NCBI GenBank assembly: GCA_020633675.1
Contig: JACKDE010000001.1
Coordinates: 930,001-994,000, forward strand
DNA length: 64,000 nucleotides
Direction: 5' to 3'
Source: Deferribacteres bacterium
Lineage (GTDB): Bacteria > Zhuqueibacterota > Zhuqueibacteria > Zhuqueibacterales > Geothermadaptataceae
The notes below the pieces were generated by a model, which was not told where the DNA came from, searched no databases, and was given only the letters and a program-made list of their open reading frames with translations. A program made the position numbers and the translations under genes. This document shows, piece by piece, positions 44,040 through 54,276 of this stretch; positions within the stretch are counted from its first letter, which is position 1, and each line of letters begins with the position of its first letter.

Positions 44040-46232
44040 ATGTTAGGCGACAAAAAAGTGCTGCTCATCGATGATGAGCAAATCATGCATGACCTGTCCC
44101 ATGCTTACCTGGATCGGGCAGGTTATCAATTGATCTCAGCCTACAATGGGAAAAGTGGCTTGCGCATGCTGCTTTCCGAAAAGCCGGATTGCGTGCTGCT
44201 CGATTATATGATGCCCGGGCTTGATGGGGAAGAAGTGTTCTCGCGTATACGTGAAGCAGAAGAATATCGGGAAGTGCGGCATACACCGGTCATTTTTCTG
44301 ACAGCGCGCGGCGGAGATGATGCTCTTAAAAAGCGCCTGATTCAAAAAGGCGTGATCGCCTATTTGCAAAAGCCGTTTGGTTTGCGGGAAATGAGCAACA
44401 TTCTCGACAATATTTTTATTGTCAATGAGATACGCAAAAAGAACCGCCAGCTTGAACGGCAAGTCAGAACCACACGCGAATATCTCAGCCGCGTCATTCA
44501 AAGTGCGCCGGTCGGGATTTTGACGACCAATCGTCAGGGCGACATCATCGAAGCCAACCTGAAATTTTTGCGATATTTTCCCCAATTCAGCAAAGTCGAG
44601 TTAAAGCGTCAGAATGTTTTTCGCAGTGACGGCTTGAAAGACAGCTTCGTCGCAGAAGGCATTGCGCACGTTCTTGAAAACGACAAAGAATCTCGCAGAA
44701 AAATTTTGCGCTGGCAGCTGCCTGATGGCAAGCATGTTATTCTGACAGCACGATTTGTTCGACTCAATCCTTCCGCAGATCGCGTGGATGTAGGTGTGAT
44801 TGGGATTATTGAGGATGTAACCGAGCGGGAGCGGCATAGCTATGAATTGCAGATTCTGGCGCAAATCGCCCTGGCGATGCAGGAAGCGATGGCGCTGGAA
44901 GATTTGGTGCATCTCATGCTTTCTGCAATCACAGCCGGGCAGGTGCTCGGATTTTCCCGTGCAATGCTGTTTTTGGCGGATGAATCCACTCGCCGATTGG
45001 TCGGAAAGATGGGAGTGTCTGCAGAAAAATCAGGCAATGGCAAACTCGACTGGCCCAATTTGTTGAATGAACCGGCGAAGCTCGAAAGCTATTTCCGCAG
45101 TATCAGCACGCGGAGCTCGCCCTATAACCAACGGTTCACCAGGCACGTGCGTGAGTTCAATTTCTCGCTCAATTCGAACGATGAATTGCTGCGTGGACTC
45201 ACTGACCGAAAGGCGATCCGTTTGCGCGGTGGCCATTCAGCCATTGCTGACAAGCTGTTATCGATCGAGCCATCCGTAAATCAAAATTTGATCGCGGTTC
45301 CACTTTTTGCGAATGATGAGCTGCTCGGCATGTTGGTGGTAGACGCGCCAACTGCTGATGGAACTGTTGACGACAGTAGTTTGCGGCTTTTAACACTTTT
45401 TGCCGGCAACGCTGCAACAGCCCTGGAACGTGCTCGCACCTATGAGCAATTGGCCATGGAAAAAAGCAAGCTCGAGAGCGCTTACAAAGAACTGAAGGTC
45501 ACGCACGACAGGCTTGTGCAATCCGAGCGACTTGCAGCAATTGGAGAAATGGCAGCCCATGTGGCGCATGAAATCCGCAATCCGTTGGTGACCATCGGTG
45601 GATTCGCCCGTCAACTCGAAAAGCGAGCCAAAGTTGATAATCGCGAAAATACTGCAGCCAGCATCATCGCAGATGAAGTATTGCGACTTGAAAAAATCCT
45701 GGCAAACGTGTTGAATTTTAGCCGGTTGCCCAATCCGCAATTTCGGCTAAATAACATCAATCTGCTCATTCAAAAGCTTTACATGCAGGTTCGTGAAGAG
45801 TTTGCATCAAAACGTATCACGCTTAAACTGTCCTTGCAACCTGACTTGCCTGCCTTTCATTTTGACGAGCAGCAATTGACGCAAGTGTTGTTCAATTTGC
45901 TGCGCAACAGCCAGCAGTCGATTAGCGACTTTGGCATGGTAGAGATTCAAACACGCCAAAATTCCGGTACGATTTCAATTGCTGTGCAGGATGATGGCGA
46001 TGGTATCTCAAAAACCGAACTCGATAAGATCTTTAATCCATTTTATACCACCAAGCAACACGGCACCGGACTTGGCCTGGCCATTTCCCAGCAAATCATC
46101 CACGATCATGGTGGCTCGATAAAAGTGACTTCAAAGCCCGATGAAGGCACAATTTTCCGGATAGAATTGCCGTTGGAAATCCAAGCCGAGGAGAAATCAG
46201 CCGAATACGAAGCGGGGGACATGATTATTTAG
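44040..46232 (+). CDS. Receiver-PAS-GAF histidine kinase
   Basis: 730-residue soluble two-component protein with unusual order. It begins with a receiver domain (LLIDDEQIM; phospho-acceptor Asp55 in LLDYMMPG; Lys in LQKPFG), then a PAS domain (about 145-260), a GAF domain (about 275-480), a HisKA helix with His510 in AAHVAHEIRNPL, and an HATPase domain (NLLRNSQQSI N box, GTGLGLAISQQI G box). No transmembrane helix is seen, so it senses cytoplasmic signals or receives phosphate from another kinase. A separate receiver gene follows 95 bases later and may be its partner. Confidence 0.93.
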   Translation: MLGDKKVLLIDDEQIMHDLSHAYLDRAGYQLISAYNGKSGLRMLLSEKPDCVLLDYMMPGLDGEEVFSRIREAEEYREVRHTPVIFLTARGGDDALKKRLIQKGVIAYLQKPFGLREMSNILDNIFIVNEIRKKNRQLERQVRTTREYLSRVIQSAPVGILTTNRQGDIIEANLKFLRYFPQFSKVELKRQNVFRSDGLKDSFVAEGIAHVLENDKESRRKILRWQLPDGKHVILTARFVRLNPSADRVDVGVIGIIEDVTERERHSYELQILAQIALAMQEAMALEDLVHLMLSAITAGQVLGFSRAMLFLADESTRRLVGKMGVSAEKSGNGKLDWPNLLNEPAKLESYFRSISTRSSPYNQRFTRHVREFNFSLNSNDELLRGLTDRKAIRLRGGHSAIADKLLSIEPSVNQNLIAVPLFANDELLGMLVVDAPTADGTVDDSSLRLLTLFAGNAATALERARTYEQLAMEKSKLESAYKELKVTHDRLVQSERLAAIGEMAAHVAHEIRNPLVTIGGFARQLEKRAKVDNRENTAASIIADEVLRLEKILANVLNFSRLPNPQFRLNNINLLIQKLYMQVREEFASKRITLKLSLQPDLPAFHFDEQQLTQVLFNLLRNSQQSISDFGMVEIQTRQNSGTISIAVQDDGDGISKTELDKIFNPFYTTKQHGTGLGLAISQQIIHDHGGSIKVTSKPDEGTIFRIELPLEIQAEEKSAEYEAGDMII

Positions 46233-46327
46233 GGAGTGAGACCCTGTCATGAATGATTACGGTACGTTTCGGTTTTTTATTTAAATCATTCTCATCCTTA
46301 AAACCACTAGCTATGGAATGGCGAATC

Positions 46328-46705
46328 ATGAACAACACAACAATTCTGCTTGTTGAAGACGAACGGGCGCAACGACTGCTGTACAAAGAAGAGCTGGAGG
46401 ACGAAGGCTACCAGGTTTTTGAAGCGAAAGATGGCTATGAAGCGATCAATATCGCAGAACAAAAACATGTGGACCTCGCAATCCTGGACATTTTTCTCGC
46501 GGGAGAAGACGGTCTTGAACTGATGGGCAAGCTTTTAAACATCAACGGCAATTTACCAATTATTCTGCATTCTGCCTACGGCACCTGGAAAGATAATTGG
46601 CGCGGGCAGGTTGCAGATGCTTATGTGATTAAATCCGCTGATCTTTCGAATTTAAAAACCACCATTCGAAATGTCATGCTCAATACCAATCAAGCAAATT
46701 CCTGA
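46328..46705 (+). CDS. Single-domain response regulator receiver
   Basis: 125-residue receiver-only protein. NNTTILLVEDERAQR gives the acidic pair, AILDIFLAGEDG the phospho-acceptor Asp, LHSAYG the conserved Ser/Thr site and VIKSADLSNL the conserved Lys. There is no output domain, as in CheY or Spo0F-type proteins. The frame opens at 46253, but the ATG at 46328 gives a typical receiver start; an ATG at 46313 is also possible. Position directly after the receiver-PAS-GAF histidine kinase suggests that it takes or passes phosphate in that relay. Confidence 0.85.
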   Translation: MNNTTILLVEDERAQRLLYKEELEDEGYQVFEAKDGYEAINIAEQKHVDLAILDIFLAGEDGLELMGKLLNINGNLPIILHSAYGTWKDNWRGQVADAYVIKSADLSNLKTTIRNVMLNTNQANS

Positions 46706-46713
46706 GAATGTTA

Positions 46714-47577
46714 ATGAAAAAAACGACATATTTTCTACAAGCAGCGGCTTTTGCCGCTCTTTTTTTGCTGCCCAGCCTGCTATTGAGTTGGGGATTTTGG
46801 GCACACAAGGCGATCACGCGCCAAGCCATTTCTGTGCTGCCGGCAGAAGCAAAAGCGTTTTTTGTCGAGCACGCAGATTCCATATCCGAAAAAAGCATCG
46901 ATCCTGATTTGTGGCGTCGGCATGACGACAAGGAAGGCAACCGCCATTTCATCGACATCGACAATTATGGGGCGTATCCATTCGCCGATCTGCCGCGTGA
47001 TTACAATGCGGCAGTCGACAAATATGGCGAAGAACAGGTTTATAAAATGGGTATCGTGCCGTGGCGCGTTGCCGAGATGATGGACAGTCTGACGACAGCA
47101 ATGAAAGCTCGTGATAAAAAGCTGATGATTCGCTACACGACAGCGGTCGCCCATTACGTGGAAGATATTCATATGCCGCTGCACACGGTCGTCAATTACG
47201 ATGGCCAACTCTCCGGCAACAAGGGCATTCACAGCCGCTACGAGCGCTGGATGCTTGAAGCTCATCCTGAGGATGTGCTTGCCAGCATTCAGCCCAACAC
47301 ACCCCAGTATATCGACAACGCGCGTGACGCTGCATTTGCTTGGGTGCTCGATAGCTTCATTTGGGCTGACAACCTGCTACATGCTGATAGCCATGCAAAA
47401 GTCCCGGGGAAATCTTATAGCTCGCGGGAAGATTACGATTCAGATTATTACGCCAAGTTGTATCAAAATACCCGGGCATTTACCGGTTTGCAGCTCTCCA
47501 AAGCCGCCACAGCGACAGCGAGTTGCTGGCTGACCGCCTGGGTGAATGCGGGCAAGCCGGACTTAAGCGGACTGTAG
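46714..47577 (+). CDS. S1/P1 nuclease / zinc-dependent phospholipase C-like exported protein
   Basis: 287-residue exported protein. The signal peptide ends just before WGFWAHKAIT, and a mature N-terminal Trp plus early His are the zinc ligands of P1 nuclease and bacterial phospholipase C. Further metal-binding segments are RHFIDID, AVAHYVEDIHMPLH and GIHSRYERWM. The enzyme is thus either a nuclease/3'-nucleotidase or a phospholipase; sequence alone does not decide. The frame includes an ATG at 46708, six bases upstream. The gene follows the receiver gene within nine bases. Confidence 0.82.
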   Translation: MKKTTYFLQAAAFAALFLLPSLLLSWGFWAHKAITRQAISVLPAEAKAFFVEHADSISEKSIDPDLWRRHDDKEGNRHFIDIDNYGAYPFADLPRDYNAAVDKYGEEQVYKMGIVPWRVAEMMDSLTTAMKARDKKLMIRYTTAVAHYVEDIHMPLHTVVNYDGQLSGNKGIHSRYERWMLEAHPEDVLASIQPNTPQYIDNARDAAFAWVLDSFIWADNLLHADSHAKVPGKSYSSREDYDSDYYAKLYQNTRAFTGLQLSKAATATASCWLTAWVNAGKPDLSGL

Positions 47578-47619
47578 ATTCTGAATTAAAATGCAGCACC
47601 AGCGTAATCGAAAGGCACG

Positions 47620-48855
47620 ATGAACTTATTTGACGACGACGCCTTTGCCGGAGAAGATGAGCAGTCACAAACGCTTAGTGTGACCGACGCAACGCGCATG
47701 ATCAAAACATTGCTGGAAACCACATTACCAATGATGTGGATTGAAGGCGAGATTTCCAATTTTACGCACCACAGTTCCGGCCACATGTACTTTTCGCTCA
47801 AAGATCCCACCTCGCAGATTTCATGCGTAATGTGGAAGGGCCGCAACCGGAGTATGCATTTTCGTCCGCAAGATGGCATGAAGGTACTGGTTAATGGCCG
47901 TGTGACAGTGTATGAACGCCGTGGCAACTACCAACTCGATGTCTGGCAGATGCTGCCCGGCGGCGTTGGGGCGCTCCAGCAAGCCTTTGAGCAACTCAAA
48001 ATTCGGCTCTCGGAAGAAGGCTTGTTCGACGAAAAGTACAAAAGACCTTTGCCGAAATATCCCCGCCGCATCGGTATCGTAACCTCGCCGACCGGCGCGG
48101 CCATCCGCGATTTGCACTCGGTGTTGTCGCGGCGCTGGCCTTCTGCCGAGCTGATTTTGCGTCCGGCGCTGGTGCAGGGGACTGGTGCTGCTGAAGATAT
48201 CGCCCGGGCGATCGAAGAATTTAATGAATATGGCGAAGTCGATGTGCTGATCGTGGGCAGAGGCGGTGGTTCTTTGGAAGATTTATGGGCGTTCAACGAG
48301 GAAGTGGTGGCGCGAGCGATTTTTCACTCCAAATTGCCGATCATCTCAGCAGTCGGGCATGAGATCGATTTTACCATCGCCGATTTTGTGGCGGATTTGC
48401 GGGCAGCTACGCCTTCGGCCGCTGCAGAGCTGGTGGCGCCGGATGCGCGCGAGATTCAGCAATTGGTGACGCAAAAAATCACCCGTGCATATGCACTGAC
48501 CAAAGCCGTGCTGAAGGACTCGCGAGCCCAACTCAACAGCATTTGCCGCAGCTACGGCTTCAAGCGCCCCAAAGATTTTATCTTGCAAAATACCCAAAAA
48601 CTCGATGAACTGCGTCATCGTTTGGAAATTTCAACCAAACAGCGCCTCAATAATGAAAAATTCCGCCTGGCTTCGCTGGAGCGACAGCTCACATCACTGA
48701 GCTTTCAGAATGTGCTCAAACGCGGCTTCACCATCACCAAAATAGCTGAGGATGGCCGCATTCTTAAATCCGCGCAGGAAGTCGTGCCGGAGACTGAAAT
48801 GCAGATCGTTTTCCACGATGGTGTGGCGGAGCAGATTTTTCAGAAGAAGAGTTAG
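47620..48855 (+). CDS. xseA: Exodeoxyribonuclease VII large subunit
   Basis: 411-residue catalytic subunit of exonuclease VII, which degrades single-stranded DNA from either end. An N-terminal OB-fold (about 20-115, ISNFTHHSSGHMYFSLKD) is followed by the catalytic domain with GIVTSPTGAAIRDL, VLIVGRGGGSLEDLWAFN and SAVGHEIDFTIADFVADLRA, and a C-terminal helical region. Length is near the family's normal. It precedes xseB by 183 bases. No unusual features. Confidence 0.96.
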   Translation: MNLFDDDAFAGEDEQSQTLSVTDATRMIKTLLETTLPMMWIEGEISNFTHHSSGHMYFSLKDPTSQISCVMWKGRNRSMHFRPQDGMKVLVNGRVTVYERRGNYQLDVWQMLPGGVGALQQAFEQLKIRLSEEGLFDEKYKRPLPKYPRRIGIVTSPTGAAIRDLHSVLSRRWPSAELILRPALVQGTGAAEDIARAIEEFNEYGEVDVLIVGRGGGSLEDLWAFNEEVVARAIFHSKLPIISAVGHEIDFTIADFVADLRAATPSAAAELVAPDAREIQQLVTQKITRAYALTKAVLKDSRAQLNSICRSYGFKRPKDFILQNTQKLDELRHRLEISTKQRLNNEKFRLASLERQLTSLSFQNVLKRGFTITKIAEDGRILKSAQEVVPETEMQIVFHDGVAEQIFQKKS

Positions 48856-49038
48856 CGCAAGCGATAGCGCTGAGTGTTCACAATACAATATTAGTTTTAA
48901 ATCGAACCACAGCCACAAATGATGCGAATTTTTTAAATGAAAAATGGTCACATTTGTGCTGACTATTGAAATGTCACGGCACTGGATTCTGCTAAGGTTA
49001 TAGCGCCGTGAAGCGCATTTACAGAGAATACAATTCAA

Positions 49039-49275
49039 ATGGCAAAAAAACGAAGTTTTGAAGAAGCGCTGGTGCGGCTGGAAGAAATCGTCTTGATCCT
49101 CGAGCAGGGCGACACGCCGCTCGAAGAAGCCATCGAAGTCTTTGATGAAGGCATGCAGCTTGCCAGCCAATGCGCGCGCCAGCTCGAAGATGCCGAGCGC
49201 AAGCTCAAGAAACTGGTCAAATCCGAGTCCGGCTTCCAGTTGGAGTTGCTCGGCACCGATGCAGAAGAATTTTAA
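49039..49275 (+). CDS. xseB: Exodeoxyribonuclease VII small subunit
   Basis: 78-residue small subunit. KKRSFEEALVRLEEIVLILEQGDTPLEEAIEVFDEGMQLA is the conserved XseB helical region (given here in pieces: SFEEALVRLEEIV, LEQGDTPLEEAI, FDEGMQLASQC). It caps the long helices of XseA. A 183-base gap after xseA separates the pair, so xseB may have its own promoter, although I see no strong one there. It is followed by nadK after 36 bases. Confidence 0.94.
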   Translation: MAKKRSFEEALVRLEEIVLILEQGDTPLEEAIEVFDEGMQLASQCARQLEDAERKLKKLVKSESGFQLELLGTDAEEF

Positions 49276-49311
49276 CCGGCCCCGCGCCGCAATCAAGCAT
49301 TGTGATCAAAC

Positions 49312-50202
49312 ATGCGAATGAGTTTTCTCGGCAATCCCACCAAGCCCGGGATTCAAAAATATCTGTCCGGCTGGGTCGACTTCCTGCTTCAAAAAAGCCA
49401 TGTGGTTTCGTTGACCGAGGAGCTGGCTGCGCTTGTCCGTGATGATCTGCATGCGAATATTCGCATTTGCAGCGATTATACTCGCCTGCTCAAACAATGC
49501 GATCTCGCTATTTCTCTCGGCGGCGACGGCACTATTTTGCTCACCGCTAAATACATCGCTGATAGCGGTATCCCGATTTTGGGGGTGAAATTCGGCGGAC
49601 TCGGTTTTCTGGCCGATGTATCGCCTGACGAGTTTTATGAAGCGATCCAGGAAGTCGAGGATCAAAGCGAAAATCGCCAGGAGCGGCTGGTCTTGTCCGG
49701 CTGGCGCAAGGAGCGCCCGGAAAAGACATACCACGCATTGAACGAATTTGTGATGTCGCGGCAAATCGGTACCCAAAGTTCGCGCATCGGCTTGTGGGTG
49801 AACGGCACGCCGGTCAGCAGTTTTATTGCAGACGGGCTCATCATTTCGTCGCCAACAGGCTCCACGGCCTACAGTATGGCTGCTGGGGGACCGCTGGTGT
49901 CGCCAGTGATCGATGTGCTGATTATCACGCCGATTTGCGCACATTCCCTAACAACCCGGCCGATTGTGGTGCGGGATAGCGCCTGCATCTGGATCGAAGC
50001 CCAAATCAATTCCGGCGAAGAACTGTCTGTGAATGCCGATGGAGAACACCTGATGTGGCTGAAAAAAGGCGAGATTTTTCAAGTGCAAAAGGCCGATTAC
50101 AGCATTACCCTGCTGCAGCGCGGTGGCCACACCTTTTTTGATATTTTAAAAAAGAAACTGCACTGGGGCGAGGATATTCGCAAAAGCAACGAATCACGCT
50201 GA
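49312..50202 (+). CDS. nadK: NAD kinase
   Basis: 296-residue ATP- or polyphosphate-dependent kinase making NADP+ from NAD+. The signature GGDGTIL (SLGGDGTILLTAKYI) is at about residue 65-75, followed by GVKFGGLGFLADVSPDE and the NAD-binding ADGLIISSPTGSTAYSMAAGGP. Order and spacing are normal for bacterial NadK. It lies between xseB and mutS on one strand, with 47 bases to mutS. Confidence 0.96.
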   Translation: MRMSFLGNPTKPGIQKYLSGWVDFLLQKSHVVSLTEELAALVRDDLHANIRICSDYTRLLKQCDLAISLGGDGTILLTAKYIADSGIPILGVKFGGLGFLADVSPDEFYEAIQEVEDQSENRQERLVLSGWRKERPEKTYHALNEFVMSRQIGTQSSRIGLWVNGTPVSSFIADGLIISSPTGSTAYSMAAGGPLVSPVIDVLIITPICAHSLTTRPIVVRDSACIWIEAQINSGEELSVNADGEHLMWLKKGEIFQVQKADYSITLLQRGGHTFFDILKKKLHWGEDIRKSNESR

Positions 50203-50249
50203 AAGTTGGCTGTCTGCTGGCTGTCACCTGAATCCTTTTAATTCATAAT

Positions 50250-52871
50250 ATGTCTAAAGAAACCGCCACAACTCCGCTCATGAAACAGTATTTGGAGATC
50301 AAAGCCAAATACAAACATGCCATCTTGTTTTTCCGGATGGGTGATTTTTATGAGATGTTTTATGAAGATGCCAAGGTGGCTTCGGAAGTGCTGGGCATCA
50401 CGCTGACAGCGCGCTCAAGCGGCAAGGCCGGCAGTGTACCGCTCGCCGGTTTTCCCTACCACAGCCTCGATACCCATCTCTCCAAAATGGTAAAAGCTGG
50501 CTACCGGGTGGCAATTTGCGAGCAGGTCGAAGATCCGAAACAAGCCAAAACCATTGTCAGACGTGCGGTGACGGAAGTGGTCACGCCGGGCACCACACTC
50601 TCTGATCAATTGCTCGACAGTCGCCGCAATAATTATCTCACAGCGCTTTTTTTTCAGGACAAAATCGTTGGTGTCGCAACCGTTGATGTTTCAACGGGCG
50701 AATTCCGCACTGGCGAATTAAACCGGCAAGCCTTTCAGGATTACATTGCGATGATCAATCCCGCCGAAATTTTGGTTTCGGATGAGCAGGAAAATCTGGT
50801 GAAGAGCAATGGCCTGTTGCCCGCAGACAGCCTGATTTCGCGGCTTGAAAGCTGGATGTTCAACCGCGAATATGGCTACGAAAAGCTGACACAGCATTTT
50901 AAAACATTGACACTCAAGGGTTTCGGCTGCGAAGATTTGACTGCTGGAATCGTTGCTGCAGGCGCGGCTTTGCACTACCTAAAGGACAACCAGCAAGGCG
51001 ATTTAGCGCACCTGAACCAGCTGCAGCGTGAGGAGCAAGGTACCTACGTCAGCATCGACAAAGCGACACAACGCAATCTCGAACTGGTGCATTCGCTCAG
51101 CGGAGCAAAGAGCGCCACGCTGCTGTCGGTGCTCGATTCTACGCGTACACCAATGGGCGCGCGGCTGCTGCACAAGTGGCTGATCCGCCCACTGCGTCAG
51201 GCTCATGCCATCAATATGCGCCACGAGGCGGTAGATGAGCTGATTCAAAAAAGAGAAATGCGCGAACAGATCGGCACCGAACTGGCGAAAATTGGCGATT
51301 TGGAGCGGCTTAACACCAAGGTCACCACCCAGCGCGCCAATGCCCGCGACTTCAATGCCCTGGCTGCATCGCTGGAACGAATCGAGCCGATCAAGCAAAA
51401 TCTGTCAGGTTCGGAAGCGCAAATGCTGGCTGCGGTCGGCAAAGAACTTGAACCATTGCTGGTGCTGACCGCCGACATTCGCAACGCCATCGTTGACAAT
51501 CCGCCATTGTCGATCACCGATGGTGGCATCATCCAAAAAGGCTATCACGAAGAACTCGACAAGCTGCGCGATATCGCTTTTTCCGGAAAAGACTGGATTT
51601 TACGCTTGCAAACTTCCGAGCGCGAACGCACCGGCATCCCGTCGCTGAAAGTCAACTACAACAAAGTCTTCGGCTATTACATCGAAGTGACCAAAGCGAA
51701 TCTGTCAAAAGTGCCGGAAGATTACATTCGCAAACAGACGCTGGTCAATGCCGAGCGCTTTATCACCCCGGAATTGAAAGAGTACGAAGAGCAAATTCTC
51801 AGCGCCGAAGAAAAGATTATTTCGCTGGAATATGAGTTGTTCAACAATCTGCGCGAAAAGGCAGCGCGCCACAGCCTTGAAATTCAAAACAATGCCCGCA
51901 GGCTGGCGGAACTGGACTGTCTGCTAAGCTTTGCCGGCAATGCCGTCCAGCACAACTATATCCGGCCGGCGATGACCGAAGAGGAAGGCATCGAAATTGT
52001 CGATGGCCGCCATCCGGTGATTGAAAAATTGCTGCCGTTTGGCGAGAATTTTGTGCCAAATGATACCCACATCGACGCTGGCAGTTCGCAAATTCAAATC
52101 ATCACCGGCCCGAACATGGCAGGTAAATCGACCTATCTGCGGCAGGTGGCGCTGATCGTGCTGATGGCGCAAGTTGGCTCTTACGTGCCGGCGAAATCGG
52201 CGCGAATCGGTGTGGTCGACAAAATTTTTACCCGCGTCGGCGCCTCGGATAACCTGGCCGGCGGGGAGAGTACGTTTTTGGTGGAGATGAACGAAGCCGC
52301 CAATATCCTGAACAACGCCAGCCCGCAGTCGCTGATCATTCTAGATGAAATCGGCCGCGGCACCAGCACCTTCGACGGCCTGTCGATTGCGTGGGCGGTG
52401 GTCGAATACTTGCATGATTACGAGCGTGTGGCCGCCAAAACCCTGTTCGCAACCCATTATCACGAGCTTACCGAGCTGGAAATGATTTTGCCGAGGGTGA
52501 AAAATTTTAATGTCGCGGTCAAGGAGTGGGGCGACCAGGTGATCTTTTTGCGCAAAATCGTCGAAGGCGGCGCTGATCATTCCTACGGCATTCAGGTCGC
52601 CAAGCTGGCAGGATTGCCGTCGCCGGTGATTGCGCGAGCGCGCGAGATTCTATCGAATTTAGAACAAAATGCATTGACGCCGAACCACAAACCTAAACTG
52701 GCGTTAAAGAAAAAATCCAAGCTGAAGGATGATGTCGATCAGCTTGATATCTTCTCAAAACAACAGCATTCAGTGCTCGACGACATCAAAAACACCGACA
52801 TCAACAACCTGACCCCGATGCAGGCGCTCATCAAGCTGATGGAAATGAAAGAAAAGATGGATGAAAAGTGA
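50250..52871 (+). CDS. mutS: DNA mismatch repair protein MutS
   Basis: 873-residue mismatch-recognition ATPase. Domain I begins TPLMKQYLEIKAKYKHAILFFRMGDFYEMFYEDA, where the FYEMF Phe-x-Glu motif inserts at mismatches. The core and clamp follow, then the ATPase domain with Walker A GPNMAGKSTYLRQ, STFLVEMNEAANIL, Walker B SLIILDEIGRGTST and ATHYHELTEL. The C-terminus carries the usual beta-binding/tetramer region in shortened form (MQALIKLMEMKEK). Full length for MutS1. Confidence 0.97.
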   Translation: MSKETATTPLMKQYLEIKAKYKHAILFFRMGDFYEMFYEDAKVASEVLGITLTARSSGKAGSVPLAGFPYHSLDTHLSKMVKAGYRVAICEQVEDPKQAKTIVRRAVTEVVTPGTTLSDQLLDSRRNNYLTALFFQDKIVGVATVDVSTGEFRTGELNRQAFQDYIAMINPAEILVSDEQENLVKSNGLLPADSLISRLESWMFNREYGYEKLTQHFKTLTLKGFGCEDLTAGIVAAGAALHYLKDNQQGDLAHLNQLQREEQGTYVSIDKATQRNLELVHSLSGAKSATLLSVLDSTRTPMGARLLHKWLIRPLRQAHAINMRHEAVDELIQKREMREQIGTELAKIGDLERLNTKVTTQRANARDFNALAASLERIEPIKQNLSGSEAQMLAAVGKELEPLLVLTADIRNAIVDNPPLSITDGGIIQKGYHEELDKLRDIAFSGKDWILRLQTSERERTGIPSLKVNYNKVFGYYIEVTKANLSKVPEDYIRKQTLVNAERFITPELKEYEEQILSAEEKIISLEYELFNNLREKAARHSLEIQNNARRLAELDCLLSFAGNAVQHNYIRPAMTEEEGIEIVDGRHPVIEKLLPFGENFVPNDTHIDAGSSQIQIITGPNMAGKSTYLRQVALIVLMAQVGSYVPAKSARIGVVDKIFTRVGASDNLAGGESTFLVEMNEAANILNNASPQSLIILDEIGRGTSTFDGLSIAWAVVEYLHDYERVAAKTLFATHYHELTELEMILPRVKNFNVAVKEWGDQVIFLRKIVEGGADHSYGIQVAKLAGLPSPVIARAREILSNLEQNALTPNHKPKLALKKKSKLKDDVDQLDIFSKQQHSVLDDIKNTDINNLTPMQALIKLMEMKEKMDEK

Positions 52872-52941
52872 GGTGCTGCGAGCTGGCGATTTGATACAGT
52901 GTCATTACTAAAGCAATCATGTTTATCAATTTGGAGGGATC

Positions 52942-54276
52942 ATGAAAGCGCGTTTGTCTCGAATCGCACGAATGAATCGTCTGATGCTTTATGCTTGTTT
53001 CACCACGCTGCTGGTTTTTGCGGCCAACGCCGAAGGGCGGACGCAGCCACTGCACATTGCTTTACCAGAGCGCACGGCGCTGGATGAGCATGGATTTCAC
53101 ATCAGCCCTTTATACAAACAGCCAAAAGAGCAGTTGCAACTGCCTGCGAGAGAATCAGAAACGCCGGTTTTTCTCGAAATCTATTATTCGCGCGACATCG
53201 ATGACGATGCGACGATTTCGATAATGGTTTTGCAGAACGAAGCTGGCGATTCCTTATATATCGATTTCAATAACAACGAGGACTTGCGCGACGATGGCCC
53301 CGCTGCCTTTTTTTCGCTTAAGGAATCTGCTTTCTTTTTCGACATCGTTGCGCAGCTGGATCGCAAGCAGGTGACCCGTATTGAGCTGAGGCGCAAGCCC
53401 ATATTTGCTGACAGCGCACAAGGCGATTCCGTATTTTTCGATAGCGCAGGTAATCTTAAAGCAGGTTTCGCTGCAATGTACAGCTCGATGAGATCGATGG
53501 ATTTAAAGGGGAAAGCCCGGACGTTTTTTGTCGATTACCGACTCGGTTTGCATCGCGGCTACGCCGAGATTGATGATCAACCCTATGCTGTCGGACTGTT
53601 TGACTACAACAATAACGGCCGATTCGACGATGCGGAGGGCAAGGGCAATGATGTTTTCCTGATTGACCTTGACCAGGACAGCAGACTAACGCTTGAAAAT
53701 CCGTATGAAGTCTTTGCCTTAAATGATATTTTGGCTATAGGTCAAAAGCACTATCGAATCGCATTCGTAGATCCGTACGGTGCGTTTGTTGAGCTTGCGC
53801 AAACAGAAGAGCAAACGACAGCGCGCTTTCTCGATCACGTACAAAATGCGCAGGCTGAATCCGCGCCCAGCTTGGGAATGACGATTGATCCTTCGTTGTG
53901 GAATGTGCCCTTTCAAACTTTGATTGGCGAATCGATTTCGCTTACGGAATTTAAAGGCCAGTTCATTTTGCTGAACTTTTGGGGCGAATGGTGCAAGCCG
54001 TGCATTGCTGAAATACCGGAACTGGTTTATGCGGATGAGCATTTTTCCGAAAATCTTGCGATTATCAGTTTTTTGAAAACAGCCCAAATCGAAATGGCTC
54101 GCAAGACTATCGAAAAATTTGAAATGAAGTGGGCGCAAGTATTGTTGACTGAAGAATATGAAAAAGCCTTTCGTTTTAGAAGCTACCCGACAAATATTCT
54201 GATTTCTCCTGAAGGAAAAATTTTGTTCAGTACAATCTCTATCAATCGAAAAATGTTGGAAAAATGGATACATTAA
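52942..54276 (+). CDS. Exported protein with EF-hand-like loops and C-terminal thioredoxin-fold domain
   Basis: 444-residue exported protein. After a signal peptide (core LMLYACFTTLLVFAANA) comes a region with Asp/Asn-rich loops that look calcium-binding (DFNNNEDLRDDG, DYNNNGRFDDAEGK, DLDQDSRLTLE). The C-terminal 120 residues are a TlpA-type thioredoxin fold with the redox motif WCKPC in LLNFWGEWCKPCIAEIPEL. It probably reduces or forms disulfides in the periplasm. The ATG is supported by a TTGGAGGG ribosome binding site. Its end overlaps the next gene's start by 13 bases, implying coupled expression. Confidence 0.83.
   Translation: MKARLSRIARMNRLMLYACFTTLLVFAANAEGRTQPLHIALPERTALDEHGFHISPLYKQPKEQLQLPARESETPVFLEIYYSRDIDDDATISIMVLQNEAGDSLYIDFNNNEDLRDDGPAAFFSLKESAFFFDIVAQLDRKQVTRIELRRKPIFADSAQGDSVFFDSAGNLKAGFAAMYSSMRSMDLKGKARTFFVDYRLGLHRGYAEIDDQPYAVGLFDYNNNGRFDDAEGKGNDVFLIDLDQDSRLTLENPYEVFALNDILAIGQKHYRIAFVDPYGAFVELAQTEEQTTARFLDHVQNAQAESAPSLGMTIDPSLWNVPFQTLIGESISLTEFKGQFILLNFWGEWCKPCIAEIPELVYADEHFSENLAIISFLKTAQIEMARKTIEKFEMKWAQVLLTEEYEKAFRFRSYPTNILISPEGKILFSTISINRKMLEKWIH

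Noticed and set aside
48966..48994. Promoter or sigma54-like site upstream of xseB
   Set aside because: The -10 candidate is poor, and the GG/GC spacing of the sigma54-like motif is one base too long.
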